From positions 22,875,238-22,939,237 of the forward strand of contig OY756960.1 in the NCBI GenBank assembly GCA_963580455.1: a DNA stretch of 64,000 nt, in the 5' to 3' direction. The notes below the pieces were generated by a model. The model searched no databases and had not been told where the DNA came from. It was given only the letters and a program-made list of their open reading frames with translations. Below, piece after piece: positions 47,585-59,847 of this stretch; position 1 is the stretch's first letter, and the number at the start of each line of letters is the position of its first letter. This DNA comes from Euonymus europaeus. Taxonomy: Eukaryota > Streptophyta > Magnoliopsida > Celastrales > Celastraceae. Both the position numbers and the translations under genes were made by a program.

Positions 47585-50500
47585 CAGAAAGTGTTCCATT
47601 TGCTTTTTCACCCTTACTATTAGCTCTCTCTCGACCACCTTCGTCTCGCGCTCTCTGCCTATTTGTTTCTATTGTTTAGGTTTGTTTTATATGCACTCTA
47701 TTACTTTTCAAAGAGCTTCAATTTCTGCTCTTCTTTCTTCTCTGTTTACGCTTTTCTCTCTTTCATTTCGGCTTGCTTTGCTGTTATCTTTTGCCATTTT
47801 GATCCTTTACATGTTGTTGTTTTGTGGATTTTGCTGGTGATTGGGGTTTCTTTTAAACTTTTGTTACAGTTTTTTTTGGTTGATTAACTCTTTTTAGTTT
47901 TTGTTTGTATCCTAAGACTGTAATCTAGCTTCGATTCCAACTACTAGCCTTTTTCCCTATGACCTCATAATTTCATTCAGTTCATGGATCTCCAATTTCG
48001 AAGGTTCTTAGTTGTCTCTAGAGATTATCTGATAATTCCTTTGCTTTTTTAATTTGCTTTTTTCATTTGCGCTTTTTTCCCTTCAGAAATTATCAGCCAA
48101 TTTCTTCTTCATTAACCACTTTTTAAGCTATTCGAAGACAGCTTGGTGACTTATTCAAGACAAAATCTTAGTGGGATTTGCTTGCTGCACGATTTATATG
48201 GCCATTTAGCCCTGAAAAATAGGTAATCCAGTGGCATGAAAAGTCACCACATTGATTGAGCTATGTATTTTCATAATGGAAAAGTTTTGAATTCGCAGGG
48301 ACCACATCATGCCAATTGGAGATTTTGTTTTTGCTCATTATCCATCTAAAAGTAAATAGGATCTTCAGATCTCATTAACACTTACGGTGCCATGATTGAA
48401 ATTTCCGCAGCTTCACCAAGAAATTGATTGAAGAATCATTCTATTGAAGACAACTTTTTACTTGATCATCAAGGTTTATATCTTTTCATTACTGACAACT
48501 TATGCGTGGTGTAAAGGGTTTTCTTCAGCTCTTTTGTTAGTGATTATAGAAAACCATATACGAGACAAAAGTGAAGTGGATGGTGCAATACTTTTATTTC
48601 TCTATCAACTTTTCCCTCTGAAATATCTATGATTGTGACAGAGAATTTGAAATACCAGGGCCCATCAGTATGAAAATTAAAGGTAAATGGTTCATGATTC
48701 TATTTTGAGTTTGAATTTCTGCACTTCGTGTAAATCTTGTCTTTTAATTGGCTTGAGTTTTTGAAGATGCATTGCTTTATGATTCATCTGCTAACAACAG
48801 AAGTTTATGCATGTATTTTTGTTATACAAATATGCACACATAAACTCTTCATACTAATTGAACAATGGAATAGAAAAACTAATTACGCTAAAGAAATCAT
48901 TATCTTCATGTAATTTTTTTCCAATGTGCAGGGGTTTGCAGGTACTAAAATTTGGTTCACATGCCACAGCTTTTACTCTCAGGTAGATTACTTTACTTTA
49001 CCTTTTTTGATATCTATTTTTTATTGGGTCCTTCCATGCCTAATTCTATTGGAATTTATGCATTCCTATGATTGAGTGCTGGCTGTGAGATCTCAAATCC
49101 TTCTTTAATTATTTTAAAAGAAGTTCTTTGGCAGCCTTTTCGATGTTGGATGGGAATTCTAGGCTTCAGGCTTTTGGTTCTTCATTATATTTGTTTCCCA
49201 TGTTTGTGCTTTAGTTCTCCAATTTTTTTTCTTTTCCTTGCCATTTTCGGCTTAAGTTTCCCTGAGTTATTTTTTTTGTAGAACTCTATTTTCGATGTTA
49301 TCGGTTGATTTAAGTCAGTGTTAATATCATTGTTATCCCTCTAATTTGGATCTTGCAGTCTTTGTTTTGACCTTGACAGCTTTATACTTAAAGTCAAATT
49401 GATCTAAGCAGGGGTTTGCAGGTACTAGAATTTGGTTCACATGCCACAGCTTTTACTCTCAGGTAGATTACTTTACTTTACCTTTTTTGATATCTATTTT
49501 TTATTGGGTCCTTCCATGCCTAATTCTATTGGAATTTATGCATTCCTATGATTGAGTGCTGGCTGTGAGATCTCAAATCCTTCTTTAATTATTTTAAAAG
49601 AAGTTCTTTGGCAGCCTTTTCGATGTTGGATGGGAATTCTAGGCTTCAGGCTTTTGGTTCTTCATTATATTTGTTTCCCATGTTTGTGCTTTAGTTCTCC
49701 AATTTTTTTTCTTTTCCTTGCCATTTTCGGCTTAAGTTTCCCTGAGTTATTTTTTTTGTAGAACTCTATTTTCGATGTTATCGGTTGATTTAAGTCAGTG
49801 TTAATATCATTGTTATCCCTCTAATTTGGATCTTGCAGTCTTTGTTTTGACCTTGACAGCTTTATACTTAAAGTCAAATTGATCTAAGATATCTTATTTC
49901 TGTGGTTTACAATTCCATCCTACTCACAACTAAATTCTTTAATCCATCTCATTTTCTATTCTCTTTTTCTTTCATACAGTTACTCATCAATGAACATTTC
50001 AACAGTTCTTTTCCACAATCCGATAATCTGGTGAATAGAGTAGTCGATTTAATATAATAAATTACAGCTTCTATTAATATGAACCAGTATTTTAAGCTTA
50101 AGAGACATTGATATCTACCAAGTATGAAAACCCACTTCATATAATGTGTGCGATGCTGGAAGAAAATAGGGCATTGGAGAGGGAGCGTGCAAGGATTAAA
50201 GTCTGAATACCAACTCTTACATCTGGTATCATTTTCATAGCGATTTCTTCAACAAATGTTATTTAACAAATTTGATTGACAGAAATCTTGGATTTACTTC
50301 TTCATTTTTTATATGTAGCTAGAGATGCAATGAATGAGAGACAGAATTTCCAAAAGAAGAGGATCTTAAGAGCCTTTGTAGCCCTTCAACTATACAGAGA
50401 TCTCAAAAACAAAAGGTAGGAGCTTCTGGTGATACAAGTTGGTATCTTTTGTCACAATTTTCGCTCCATCATTCATGTGTCTTCTCAATTTTTGCCTTAT

Positions 50501-52443
50501 TTCTTTCTTTTGGACACTTTTTTCCAATAGGGAATACAAGTGCTTACCCAAAAATATTATAGAAGCTATTTGCATTCAAAACAATGTGGATAGGTAATTC
50601 ACAAGGTTATGCTTTTTTGCTTGATCAAGATTTGTTAATTTACTCTTCGTTTTGTTCCTTTGATTATATTTAGCCTCCTGTTGTTCGCACCATCTATTAT
50701 TTTCCGCATGCAAGTGCAAGTCCCTTCTCTTTTTAAGATTTATTTGCCACCCTTTCCATTTATTTCTTTGATACATTCTTTATTTTTTTGTTCTGCTGCT
50801 GTGTTATACTCTTTTTTTTTAGACTGGAAGTACCTGTTTTGATAGCCTTATTGCCTTCTTTCTTCATGGCAAATAACACGTTGTGTTAACTGTTGCAGGC
50901 ACTAAAGCTCATAGTTATATGTAGCTGGCCCTTTACCCTACATGGTTGAGTACAAAAACAGACCAAATAACTTTCTAAAAGAAGTAGATATCCTCAAATT
51001 GTTTCATGGAGTTGATGATGGAGAGAATACAACAAATCTGGGTTTGTCTCTGCTTTTCTTAGGATCTGTATGTTCCCAGTTGTTATACCAATTTTAGTTT
51101 GATACAAGCCTTATAAGCTTCTGAGAAAAAGTTTGCCCACTAATTTTTCTATTCTCTCTCTTTTCGAGGTTTCCTTTTCGTCTTCGCATTGGTGATTCAG
51201 ATATATTGTGCATCACTTTGTTAGCTTATGATTTTTTGAGGTTTTGTATTTTCACAAACTATCATTGTTGAAGCTAGCTAATATGTATTTCCTGGTCAAT
51301 AAAATATATTTTTCTTATTGTTGCAGTTATGAGTTTGTTATTCATGTAATTCCATGGCATGTTCAAGCAGCAATTATTTCTTTGTTGGGTGGTTTATGAT
51401 TTTATTTTTACCAGAGGACACAACCCTTTTTAAGTTGTATTACTGCTGCTAAGGAAAATGCTTTGGAGTTTTTACCACAGTCAACTTTCAGGCCCCTCTC
51501 TTTTCTACTTTTTATTCTAAAAATTCCTCCTTTTTATGATGAAACAATAACTATATAAGAAATCAACATTACTGTGAAGTCTGCTAATCTTGGTTTCTTT
51601 TATATTGACAATGATACAAAAGTAACTGTACATTCATTTTTTTTATTTGATATAATTGTATACTGTAAATTGGGAAATTTAGTTTGCAAGTTCCTTTGAC
51701 TTTCTTTATTCGATTCTCTCTTTTCTTCATTTCCATAGGAAGATTGTCGATTTGATGTTGAATTTAAATTGTGTTTCATGTTAGTCAGCTATCCACTCCT
51801 ATATTTGGAGAAATGAAACTGTTAAGGACAAGCAAGGAATTGCAACGAGATGATTTGGCAATGAAAGTTGTTGCAATTTGTTCGGCTTCTTCTGTAACTA
51901 ATCTGAAACTGAAGTTGTATTTAATCATTGCCTTCATTTTTTTTTTCTGGACTGCTCAAGGAGGTGAGAAGAAGTGAAGCATATTGTAACCCACTTAACT
52001 TCTGAGGGCTAGATATTTCATCTTGGCACCACTGCTACTGATGTTGCTTCTCCGGCCACCACATAGTTTGTTCCCGAGGTGCTCAGGTTAGTTTTCTGTT
52101 ATGTTATTTTGACAATAGATTTCTCTCCCCTCCCCCCACTCTCAATGATAACCCCGTTACATTACAGAACCAGATGTGATAAGTCATTTCATGGGGTTTT
52201 GATATGATTTTTGTTGTTAACTCTTATACTTAACTAAAATGATGTTGCCTTTTTCTAATGTTTGAAAACTGATTGGCTGCGATTCTTTGTTAAAGAATTC
52301 ATATCTACTAATAATGAATAGAATGCGGCTATATCAATTCTTCGTCCACCACAAGGTTTCCAAAAGTTCTACCTGTTTCATAATTTTAACTCAATTCTTC
52401 TCTTTAGTGTCCCATCTTATTTTAACCCTATTATATTTTACAG
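47585..52443. other. Helitron left arm, mostly noncoding
   Basis: T-rich, intron-like sequence with a perfect-quality tandem duplication at 48928-49887. Isolated exon-like stretches (for example near 50140-50215, 50320-50400 and 50940-51045) have CAG acceptors or GT donors nearby and could be captured exons, but I cannot identify them. Confidence 0.5.
48928..49887. repeat. 480-bp tandem duplication in the Helitron
   Basis: 48928-49407 and 49408-49887 are direct repeats of 480 bp. I see a single difference (GGTACTAAAATTTGG versus GGTACTAGAATTTGG). The same 69-codon open frame occurs in each but has no recognisable product. Confidence 0.95.
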
Positions 52444-52540
52444 TTCTCGAATTTTGTTGAAAAGATGGCTCATTTGGCTATTTCTACTTCTGGAAAAGGC
52501 TCATCAACTGCTGCTGGTTTGACAGCTTCTGTCCGATGCT
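52444..52540 (+). pseudogene. Captured MCM5-like gene fragment
   Basis: After an acceptor-like TTTACAG the sequence reads FVEKMAHLAISTSGKGSSTA followed by AGLTASV. This matches the Walker A region of MCM helicases and is closest to MCM5 (FVEK, TSGKGSSAAGLTASV). A 1-residue insertion (Thr in GSSTAAG) and the loss of similarity after Val show that it is not functional. Only this exon piece is recognised. Confidence 0.75.
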
Positions 52541-52780
52541 TTTGGCATTGTTGAACTTTGATGCTACTGCTGGTATTTTTCTTTGCATTGTTGAATTCTG
52601 GTCGTGTTGTCATGGATAATTTATTTTATTTCTTGGTTTCCAATGTCATTTTTTAAAAGGAAATTCTATAATGACTTTCTTACAAAATGAAACATGTGTA
52701 ACCCTATGTATTGCTTTGTATGTATAACAGTAACAAAAAAAACTCTACTTAAACGTCAAAAAAGAAATCACCCCATGTAT

Positions 52781-52936
52781 TGCCTTCTTTGACTTGCTTT
52801 TAGCTCTCTACCTCCTCCTCCTCCTCCTCCTTCTTCTTCTTCGTCGTTGGTTTTCCATCGATTTTCACGCCCGCTTCCTTTGTTGTAAGTTTCTTCAGGT
52901 TCGATTATCGCCTTTTGCTAGGTTATTCTCTCTTTT
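52781..52936. repeat. Helitron internal direct repeat, copy 2
   Basis: The second copy of the 47432-47584 block, 5.35 kb away in the same orientation and with more CTC triplets. It starts 240 bp after the MCM5-like fragment. Confidence 0.9.
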
Positions 52937-55278
52937 GTTTCTCAAAACTAGAGTTCTATCGACACTTTTAAACCCTCAATTTTCAAATCCTCGACCTTGC
53001 GCGGGTTTCCAGTCTCTCTGTGGCGAGTCTTGATCCTGGTTCTCTACTCAAGATTGCTGGCCTAAAATATTTCCTACAATTCCATTATTTCCTCCATTTC
53101 TCAAGAACAGTTGTGTCATTTCTGCGAAATTAGCTACTGCCGCACCAGTCAAAGAACCTGAGGCTCCTTGATTAAGTTAATTAGAGGATTAATCTTGTAC
53201 GTCAAGACTGATTGATGATTGATTAATTAATAGGAGGTGGTATTAATAGTAGTATTGGAGATTATTATTCAGCTTTTGTGAAAGATGTTTAGCTATGGCC
53301 TCTAGGTGATAGCATATCATACTTTATGTTTAATTAGGAATAATACTAATATATCTAATAATAACAGTGTTCTCTTACTCATATGATTCACACCAGGTGC
53401 AAGTTTTTTAAATTATAGAGGTCTTGGTTTTGCTGGTGGCTTCTGCTGGTTGGAGGTGGTAATCTTTGCTGGTTTCAGCTTTGTTTTGTTTGCAAGTTTC
53501 AGTCTTCAGGTTGTATTATTTAGGTTCTATAAGTTTCTTTTTAAAGTTGTCTCTTATAATCACAGTATTCCTCCATTACTTTTTATTCCCTCTATACTCT
53601 ATTCAAACAATTAGACCTCAGCTTCTTCACTGGAATCTATGAACAAAGTCTCACAATTGCATTGCAAATGAGGCCGTCAAAAAACATTGATTCCATCAAA
53701 AAAATAATATACCATGAAAAAGCTACATATTCAATGGGAAAAATGAGGCTTTTCTATAGTCTTTGTATGTATTTTCAAACTGAAGATTAATGGAATCAGT
53801 TAAGAAGATTAATGAATGTATTTTCCCTTTGTAAATTTCACACCTGGAGGGTTTGCAATCACTTTGGTCTCTTCTGAATTTTCCTGCTATTCTCCTGGTT
53901 TCAGGTTGGTATAGCTCTGCAATAGCTTGGAGGAGTTTGGAATCACTTTGCTCTCTTTTCAATTTTCGTTCTATTCTCCAGGTTAGTAGCTTAACAAGAT
54001 TCCAATGTGCTAATGGTCAGATATTTTTCTTTTGGGTGGTCTGTCTACCTATTTCATCTTCTGTTTTTTTTTCTTTCGCTTACCTATTTCAATCAAGGTT
54101 TATTTATCTGAAGGTTAGAATATGTAAATTATGTCTCTTATGTAGTGCCTTTATTTAAAGTTCTATGTGATAGCTGATTGGTCCATCGTCTCTATTGAAT
54201 GTGTTAGCATCTTTTTACCACGTCTCTAATTCTTAATTTCTCAAACTAAAAATTGCAGAATTTATTATGCACTAGCCCTGTTGGTGTTGATTTGTACCCC
54301 CTAATTGTGCTGCACGTAAGGAATTTTTTACTTGATTTTACTAATTTGCAAACGATATTTGTTGCATGATTTCAATTGATTCCTCTAATTTAACGCACAC
54401 TTTGAAAGGAATTGTTCACTGATATTATTTTCTCTTCTTTTCCTCAGCTGAATGCTACTGTGAAACTCATACAAGTTACTTCTCAGCTGAGTAGTGTCGT
54501 GTGTTTCATTGCAGTTTCAATAATTTCGGTGTTTAATCCACGCGCAGTTTTGTGGTTCGTGTAACACCCCCAATTCCGCTGTAAGTTTATTCTCAATTTC
54601 TTAATGCACTTTCTCCCACACTTTCATTGAATTTTGTTGTCTTATTATTTTTCCTTCTTTTCTTCAGCTGATTGTTGTTCCGTGTTTCATTCCAGTTTCC
54701 TCTTTTTGGTATTTTATCCACAATCAATCTTTGTTTGCTGGTGATTTCTCCCCTTTAGTTCAGCTACGGGTAAGATTCTTCTCGATCGATTCATTCAATG
54801 ATAAATCTTATTTAGTTTTCTGCTTATAGTACATATGTCGTTATATTCTATGAATATATTTATTTTTGCCTATTATGCATTAATCTTAATAAAGTTGCTT
54901 ACTCAACGGAATTATGTTTTTCCTATTTCTATTATTTTTTGTGTATATCTTTTTCTACAGTTTAATTATTGTTTTTATGAAAATATTAAAATGATTTCTT
55001 TGAAGTTGCTTACCCAACTCAATTATCTTTTTCATGCTGTCTATTATTTTTGTTGTTGTTTATGCGATAATATTAAAATCATTTGTTTTAAAGTTTCTGT
55101 CGTGCTGTGCTTATTTTTAAAATTTCATTTCCAAACTTTAGGTTTCTCAAGTTTGCTTTGCGTCATTATTGCCCTTAAGTCTTCTGTGTGTCATTTTTAA
55201 AATCCTCATCGATTATTCCAATTTAAAGGCTTCCATATGCTTCTCCACGTGCAATATTTCCATGTCTTTAATTCTAGG
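52937..55278. other. Helitron DNA upstream of RepHel, noncoding
   Basis: T-rich sequence with short degenerate repeats (about 54890-54945 against 55005-55060, and 54440-54550 against 54650-54730) and many CAG/GT splice-like words. It may be the leader and introns of the RepHel transcript; TTCTAG/GATGG at 55272 looks like an acceptor just before the start codon. Confidence 0.5.
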
Positions 55279-58200
55279 ATGGATAGGGGGGAAACAAGTC
55301 GGGCTAAAAGGACTATGCGAAAGCATATAATGGGGCAGCGTAGGAAGTTACATGGTTGTGATCTTGGCAGCCGGTCTTCTTCCTCCGTAACACCTCTTGC
55401 AAAAAAACAACGTATCACAACTGGGCTATCAAATTTGAACTCTACAGAGATTGGAAGTTCTTCCACAGGGGATACTAACAGCTTAAATATTGCTCCTCAC
55501 AATCTTGGCTCACCGGCATACAATTGTCAATATTGTGGGGCAATTTTTTGGTTCGATGAGCGGATCAAATCTCTTAGCTCTCGCGTTCCGATGTTCTCTC
55601 TTTGTTGTAGACAGGGGCGTATTAAACTCACAGCTCTTCGTGAGCCACCTGACTTCCTGGCACGCCTTCTCGATTATAATGGTGGTAACTCTTCGAAGCA
55701 ATTTCGGGACAATATACGATTGTATAATTCTATGTTTTCATTCACTTCAATCGGTGGAAAAATAGACAAGCAGATCAATCGGCGTCAAGGACCATATATA
55801 TTCAAACTAAATGGTCAAAATCACCATCTGATAGGTTCACTCCTCCCCATGGATGAAGATAGGCCACAATTTGCTCAGCTCTATGTCTACGACACTGAGA
55901 ATGAAACTTCTAATAGAATCAACGCTGTCACAGGTGCTGCTGTTAGCAATCAAGTTGATGAGAACATAGTCTCGCAGTTGGTAGAGATGTTTGACGAGGT
56001 TAATGTACTGGTGAAGGCGTTCAGAATGGCAAGGGATCGATTTAGAGATGGTGAAACGCGTCATGTTTACTTAACTTTAAGTTCAAAACGTGGGGGTGAT
56101 GGGATGCAATACAGTGCACCATCGGTGCCTGAAATGGCAGGGTTAGTGGTTGGAGACATTGGTATTACAGATTATGGTCGTGATATAGTTGTGGAGCATC
56201 GTTCTCGGGGGTTGAGGCGAATAGATGATTTGCATCCAGCACTTATGGCAATGCAATATCCATTATTGTTTCCATATGGAGAGGATGGATATAGACTTAA
56301 TATAATTTGCAATGAGGTGCCCGGTAAATCAAAGGTTAAAAGGACCTATGTCAGTAGACGGGAGTTTTATTGTTACATGTTGCAACAAAGAGCCAGTGGC
56401 GGTGGAGTGTTGATAAAGGGTGGAAAATTATTTCAGCAATACATAGTTGATGCTTATACGTGTATAGAGGATGAGAGGTTGCGTTATATTCGTTATAAGC
56501 ACCAACAAGACCATTACAGGTGTGAGATATATAGGGGCATTCAAGATGCCTTCTTACGCGGTGATGTGGAAACTAATAATGTGGGCAAGCGCGTAATTTT
56601 ACCCTCGAGTTTTACGGGGAGCCCTCGCTATATGATCCAGAATTATCACAACGCGATGGCCATCTGTCGATCCCGCGGTAACCCTGATCTATTTATTACA
56701 TTCACATGTAATGTTCAGTGGCAAGAAATACGAGATGCATTAGCTTTGATACCAGGTCAAAGAGCTGAGGATAGGCCTGATATTGTATCCAGAGTCTTTC
56801 ATATGAAGCTAAATGATTTTGTAAGAGAAATAAAAAAGGGAGCATACTTTGGCAAGGTTATTGGGGCAATATACACTGTAGAGTTCCAAAAGAGGGGGTT
56901 ACCACACGTGCATTTGATAATTTGGTTGCATCAAGATGACAAATATCCAACCCCATCTGACATTGATCGAATAATTTGCGCCGAGGTCCCAAATGCTGAA
57001 ACACAACCTGTTTTGTATGGAATTGTGTCAAAATTCATGATGCATGGGCCCTGTGGCTATGCCAACCCCAAAGCACCTTGCATGAAGAATGGAAAGTGCA
57101 TGAAACATTTTCCAAGGAGATTACACACTGAAACAGTTATTTCTGAAGATGGATTTGCTGTTTATAGAAGACGCGATGATGGAAGGTCTATTGTGAAGGC
57201 TGGAGTAGAGCTTGACAATAGATTTGTGGTGCCTTACAACACTGCATTACTCCTTAAATATGAGGCGCACATAAATGTTGAATGGTGTAATCAATCACGA
57301 GCTATTAAATATCTATTCAAATACGTGAACAAAGGTCCAGATAGGACAAGAGCACTATTACAAGAAGTCAGTGATGTTGGTGAAGGATGTTCAGCAGTAA
57401 ATTCTGGAGTAGTTGATGAAATCAAGATGTACATTGACTGTAGATATGTAGCCCCATACGAATCTTCCTGGAGAATCTTTGAGTATCACATTCATTATAA
57501 ATTTCCAGCTGTGGAGAGCCTCTCTATACACATGCCATTAATGAACAACATTTTGTTTAGAGGTGATGACAATGTTGATTCGCTTTTACGTCAACCAGGA
57601 ATAGAAAAAACAATGCTTACAGAGTGGATGGTTACAAATTCAGTTTTCCAGGATGCAAAGGAGCTTACCTATGTTGAATTTCCTTCTTTCTGGAGGTGGG
57701 ACGGGGCTAAAAAATTATGGTTTCGAAGAAAACAAGGCGAATGCATTGGTCGAATAACATACATTCATCCATCAGCAGGTGACATCTATTACCTACGAAT
57801 GATGCTTTGTCATGTAAAAGGCCCAACAAGCTTTACCAATCTCAGAACTGTTAATGGAATTATTTATGGAACATTTAAGGAGGCATGCAATGCGATGGGT
57901 CTAATAGGTGATGATCGTGAGTGGCATGATGCAATAGATGAAGCTACTGGTTGGGCGACGGCAAAAGAATTACGTAATTTGTTTGTTACTATGATTCTTT
58001 TCTGTGAAGTAGCTGATCCAAAGAAGTTATTTGAGGCAGCCTTGCCAGCCATGCAAGATGATATTATTTATAGATTAACGCACAATCTGGGTATTTTTGC
58101 ACAACAAATATGTGAAAATGAGTCAAGGAATCAAGTTTTACTTGAGATTCAAAGACTCTTAAAAAGAAGCGGCTCAACTCTTATTGAAAATGGACTTCCA

Positions 58201-59847
58201 GAGCCTATGGGTGGTCATGAACAAAATACTGGGAACTCAATGTTAATGGAGGAACTTGCGCTTAATAATGTTGGTCTTCAAACTTGTAGTGCTTCTTTGT
58301 TACATCAAATGAATGCAGACCAACGAAAAATATACGATGCAGTTATGGATGCAGTATATGAGCAGAAGGGAGGTCTATTCTTTCTTTATGGCCATGGGGG
58401 CACAGGAAAAACATTCGTCTACCGTGCTTTAATTACACAGCTGCGATCGGGTGGGAAAATTGTTCTTGCAGTGGCTTCTTCTGGAATTGCATCCCTACTA
58501 TTACCGGGGGGTCGGACAGCCCATTCAAGATTCAAAATTCCAATTGATATCAATGAGGAGTCCACCTGCCACATTAAAAAAGGCACACATCTAGCTGAAC
58601 TTATTGAAAAGGCGAGTCTTATTGTGTGGGATGAAGCACCAATGGCTCACCGTCATTGTTTTGAAGCTCTGGATCGATCTTTGCAAGATATCCTATCGCC
58701 AAATGAGGAATTGACAGGGTATCTACCTTTTGGGGGCAAAATTGTTTTGCTAGGTGGAGATTTCAGGCAGATTTTGCCTGTCATTGTTAAAGGATCAAGA
58801 CATGACACGGTGGAAGCATGCATCACTCAATCTTATCTATGGAAATACTGTCAGATTTATCACCTGGAACAAAATATGAGGTTACAATCAGCTGGTATGG
58901 GTGATAAAGAAAGGATGGAACAGGAAGAATTTGCTCTGTGGTTACTATCTATTGGAGAGGGCAAAGCTGATTCTATTAAAATGGATCCAGAAGAAGAGTA
59001 CTCATCGTGGATTAAAATTCCAGATAACCTATTAGTGAAACCAAGACGAGCACCAATTGAAGATATCACTTCAGAGATATATGGAGAGTTGAATCATCTA
59101 TACAATGATGCAAATTACCTGAAAGAACGAGCAATCATCACAGCAACAAATGATACAGTCGATGATATCAACTCTTATGTCATGTCATTGGTGCCTTTAG
59201 AGCAGAAAACATACCGCAGCTTTGATTCAATATATAAAGCTGGTGGACCAACAGATGATGATGATGTACTTTATCCAACGGAATTCTTGAATTCATTGAC
59301 CTTTAACGGAATTCCAAATCACGAACTGCATCTAAAAACCAACACTCCAGTGATGCTATTACGGAACATCAACCAAAGCAGTGGGTTATGTAATGGAACA
59401 AGATTAATGATCACAAGATTGGGGGAGAGAATAGTTCAAGCCACTATTATGACTGGTAGTAATGTTGGCGATAAAATATATGTCCCAAGAATAGTAATGT
59501 CCGCGACAGAGAGGAGGTGGCCCTTTACCATCAGACGGAGACAATTTCCTATAAGATTATGTTATGCAATGACTATAAATAAGAGTCAAGGGCAAACTCT
59601 AACACAAGTTGGATTGTATCTACCCAGACCAGTCTTCTCGCACGGCCAATTATATGTTGCTATGTCTCGAGTGACAACATATAAAGGACTTAAAATTCTC
59701 ATAACTGAGGAGGAAGAACGGAGGGTTCATACAAAAAATATTGTGTATCATGAGATTTTTGAAGGGCTCATTCCAGGTTTATTTCATTCAATGCTTGCAT
59801 TTTACATCATGTATTTCCTTTTAAAATATATCTTTCTTCAACATTAA
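55279..59847 (+). CDS. Helitron RepHel protein (HUH Rep endonuclease plus PIF1-like helicase)
   Basis: One open frame of 1522 residues, the usual size for plant RepHel. The N-terminus has a Cys-rich zinc-binding part (NCQYCGAIFW, CCRQGRI) and the Helitron-like N domain. The Rep part shows FITFTCNVQW, then the HUH motif GLPHVHLIIWL (His543, His545) and the catalytic tyrosines in AIKYLFKYVNKG (Tyr678, Tyr682). The PIF1-type SF1B helicase has Walker A GHGGTGKT (1038-1045), Walker B IVWDEAPM (Asp1118, Glu1119), GGDFRQILPV, and the C-terminal INKSQGQT and YVAMSRVT motifs. The protein nicks and unwinds DNA for rolling-circle transposition. The Met at 55279 follows an acceptor-like TTCTAG; an upstream Met at 55237 is also in frame. 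No RPA-like partner gene is seen. Confidence 0.95.
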   Translation: MDRGETSRAKRTMRKHIMGQRRKLHGCDLGSRSSSSVTPLAKKQRITTGLSNLNSTEIGSSSTGDTNSLNIAPHNLGSPAYNCQYCGAIFWFDERIKSLSSRVPMFSLCCRQGRIKLTALREPPDFLARLLDYNGGNSSKQFRDNIRLYNSMFSFTSIGGKIDKQINRRQGPYIFKLNGQNHHLIGSLLPMDEDRPQFAQLYVYDTENETSNRINAVTGAAVSNQVDENIVSQLVEMFDEVNVLVKAFRMARDRFRDGETRHVYLTLSSKRGGDGMQYSAPSVPEMAGLVVGDIGITDYGRDIVVEHRSRGLRRIDDLHPALMAMQYPLLFPYGEDGYRLNIICNEVPGKSKVKRTYVSRREFYCYMLQQRASGGGVLIKGGKLFQQYIVDAYTCIEDERLRYIRYKHQQDHYRCEIYRGIQDAFLRGDVETNNVGKRVILPSSFTGSPRYMIQNYHNAMAICRSRGNPDLFITFTCNVQWQEIRDALALIPGQRAEDRPDIVSRVFHMKLNDFVREIKKGAYFGKVIGAIYTVEFQKRGLPHVHLIIWLHQDDKYPTPSDIDRIICAEVPNAETQPVLYGIVSKFMMHGPCGYANPKAPCMKNGKCMKHFPRRLHTETVISEDGFAVYRRRDDGRSIVKAGVELDNRFVVPYNTALLLKYEAHINVEWCNQSRAIKYLFKYVNKGPDRTRALLQEVSDVGEGCSAVNSGVVDEIKMYIDCRYVAPYESSWRIFEYHIHYKFPAVESLSIHMPLMNNILFRGDDNVDSLLRQPGIEKTMLTEWMVTNSVFQDAKELTYVEFPSFWRWDGAKKLWFRRKQGECIGRITYIHPSAGDIYYLRMMLCHVKGPTSFTNLRTVNGIIYGTFKEACNAMGLIGDDREWHDAIDEATGWATAKELRNLFVTMILFCEVADPKKLFEAALPAMQDDIIYRLTHNLGIFAQQICENESRNQVLLEIQRLLKRSGSTLIENGLPEPMGGHEQNTGNSMLMEELALNNVGLQTCSASLLHQMNADQRKIYDAVMDAVYEQKGGLFFLYGHGGTGKTFVYRALITQLRSGGKIVLAVASSGIASLLLPGGRTAHSRFKIPIDINEESTCHIKKGTHLAELIEKASLIVWDEAPMAHRHCFEALDRSLQDILSPNEELTGYLPFGGKIVLLGGDFRQILPVIVKGSRHDTVEACITQSYLWKYCQIYHLEQNMRLQSAGMGDKERMEQEEFALWLLSIGEGKADSIKMDPEEEYSSWIKIPDNLLVKPRRAPIEDITSEIYGELNHLYNDANYLKERAIITATNDTVDDINSYVMSLVPLEQKTYRSFDSIYKAGGPTDDDDVLYPTEFLNSLTFNGIPNHELHLKTNTPVMLLRNINQSSGLCNGTRLMITRLGERIVQATIMTGSNVGDKIYVPRIVMSATERRWPFTIRRRQFPIRLCYAMTINKSQGQTLTQVGLYLPRPVFSHGQLYVAMSRVTTYKGLKILITEEEERRVHTKNIVYHEIFEGLIPGLFHSMLAFYIMYFLLKYIFLQH

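Noticed and set aside
49072..49761. Two identical 69-codon open frames
   Set aside because: They are the same stretch in a 480-bp tandem duplication, hydrophobic by T-richness, with no family features.
55837..56064. Minus-strand frames within RepHel
   Set aside because: Shadows of the RepHel ORF, without motifs or promoters of their own.
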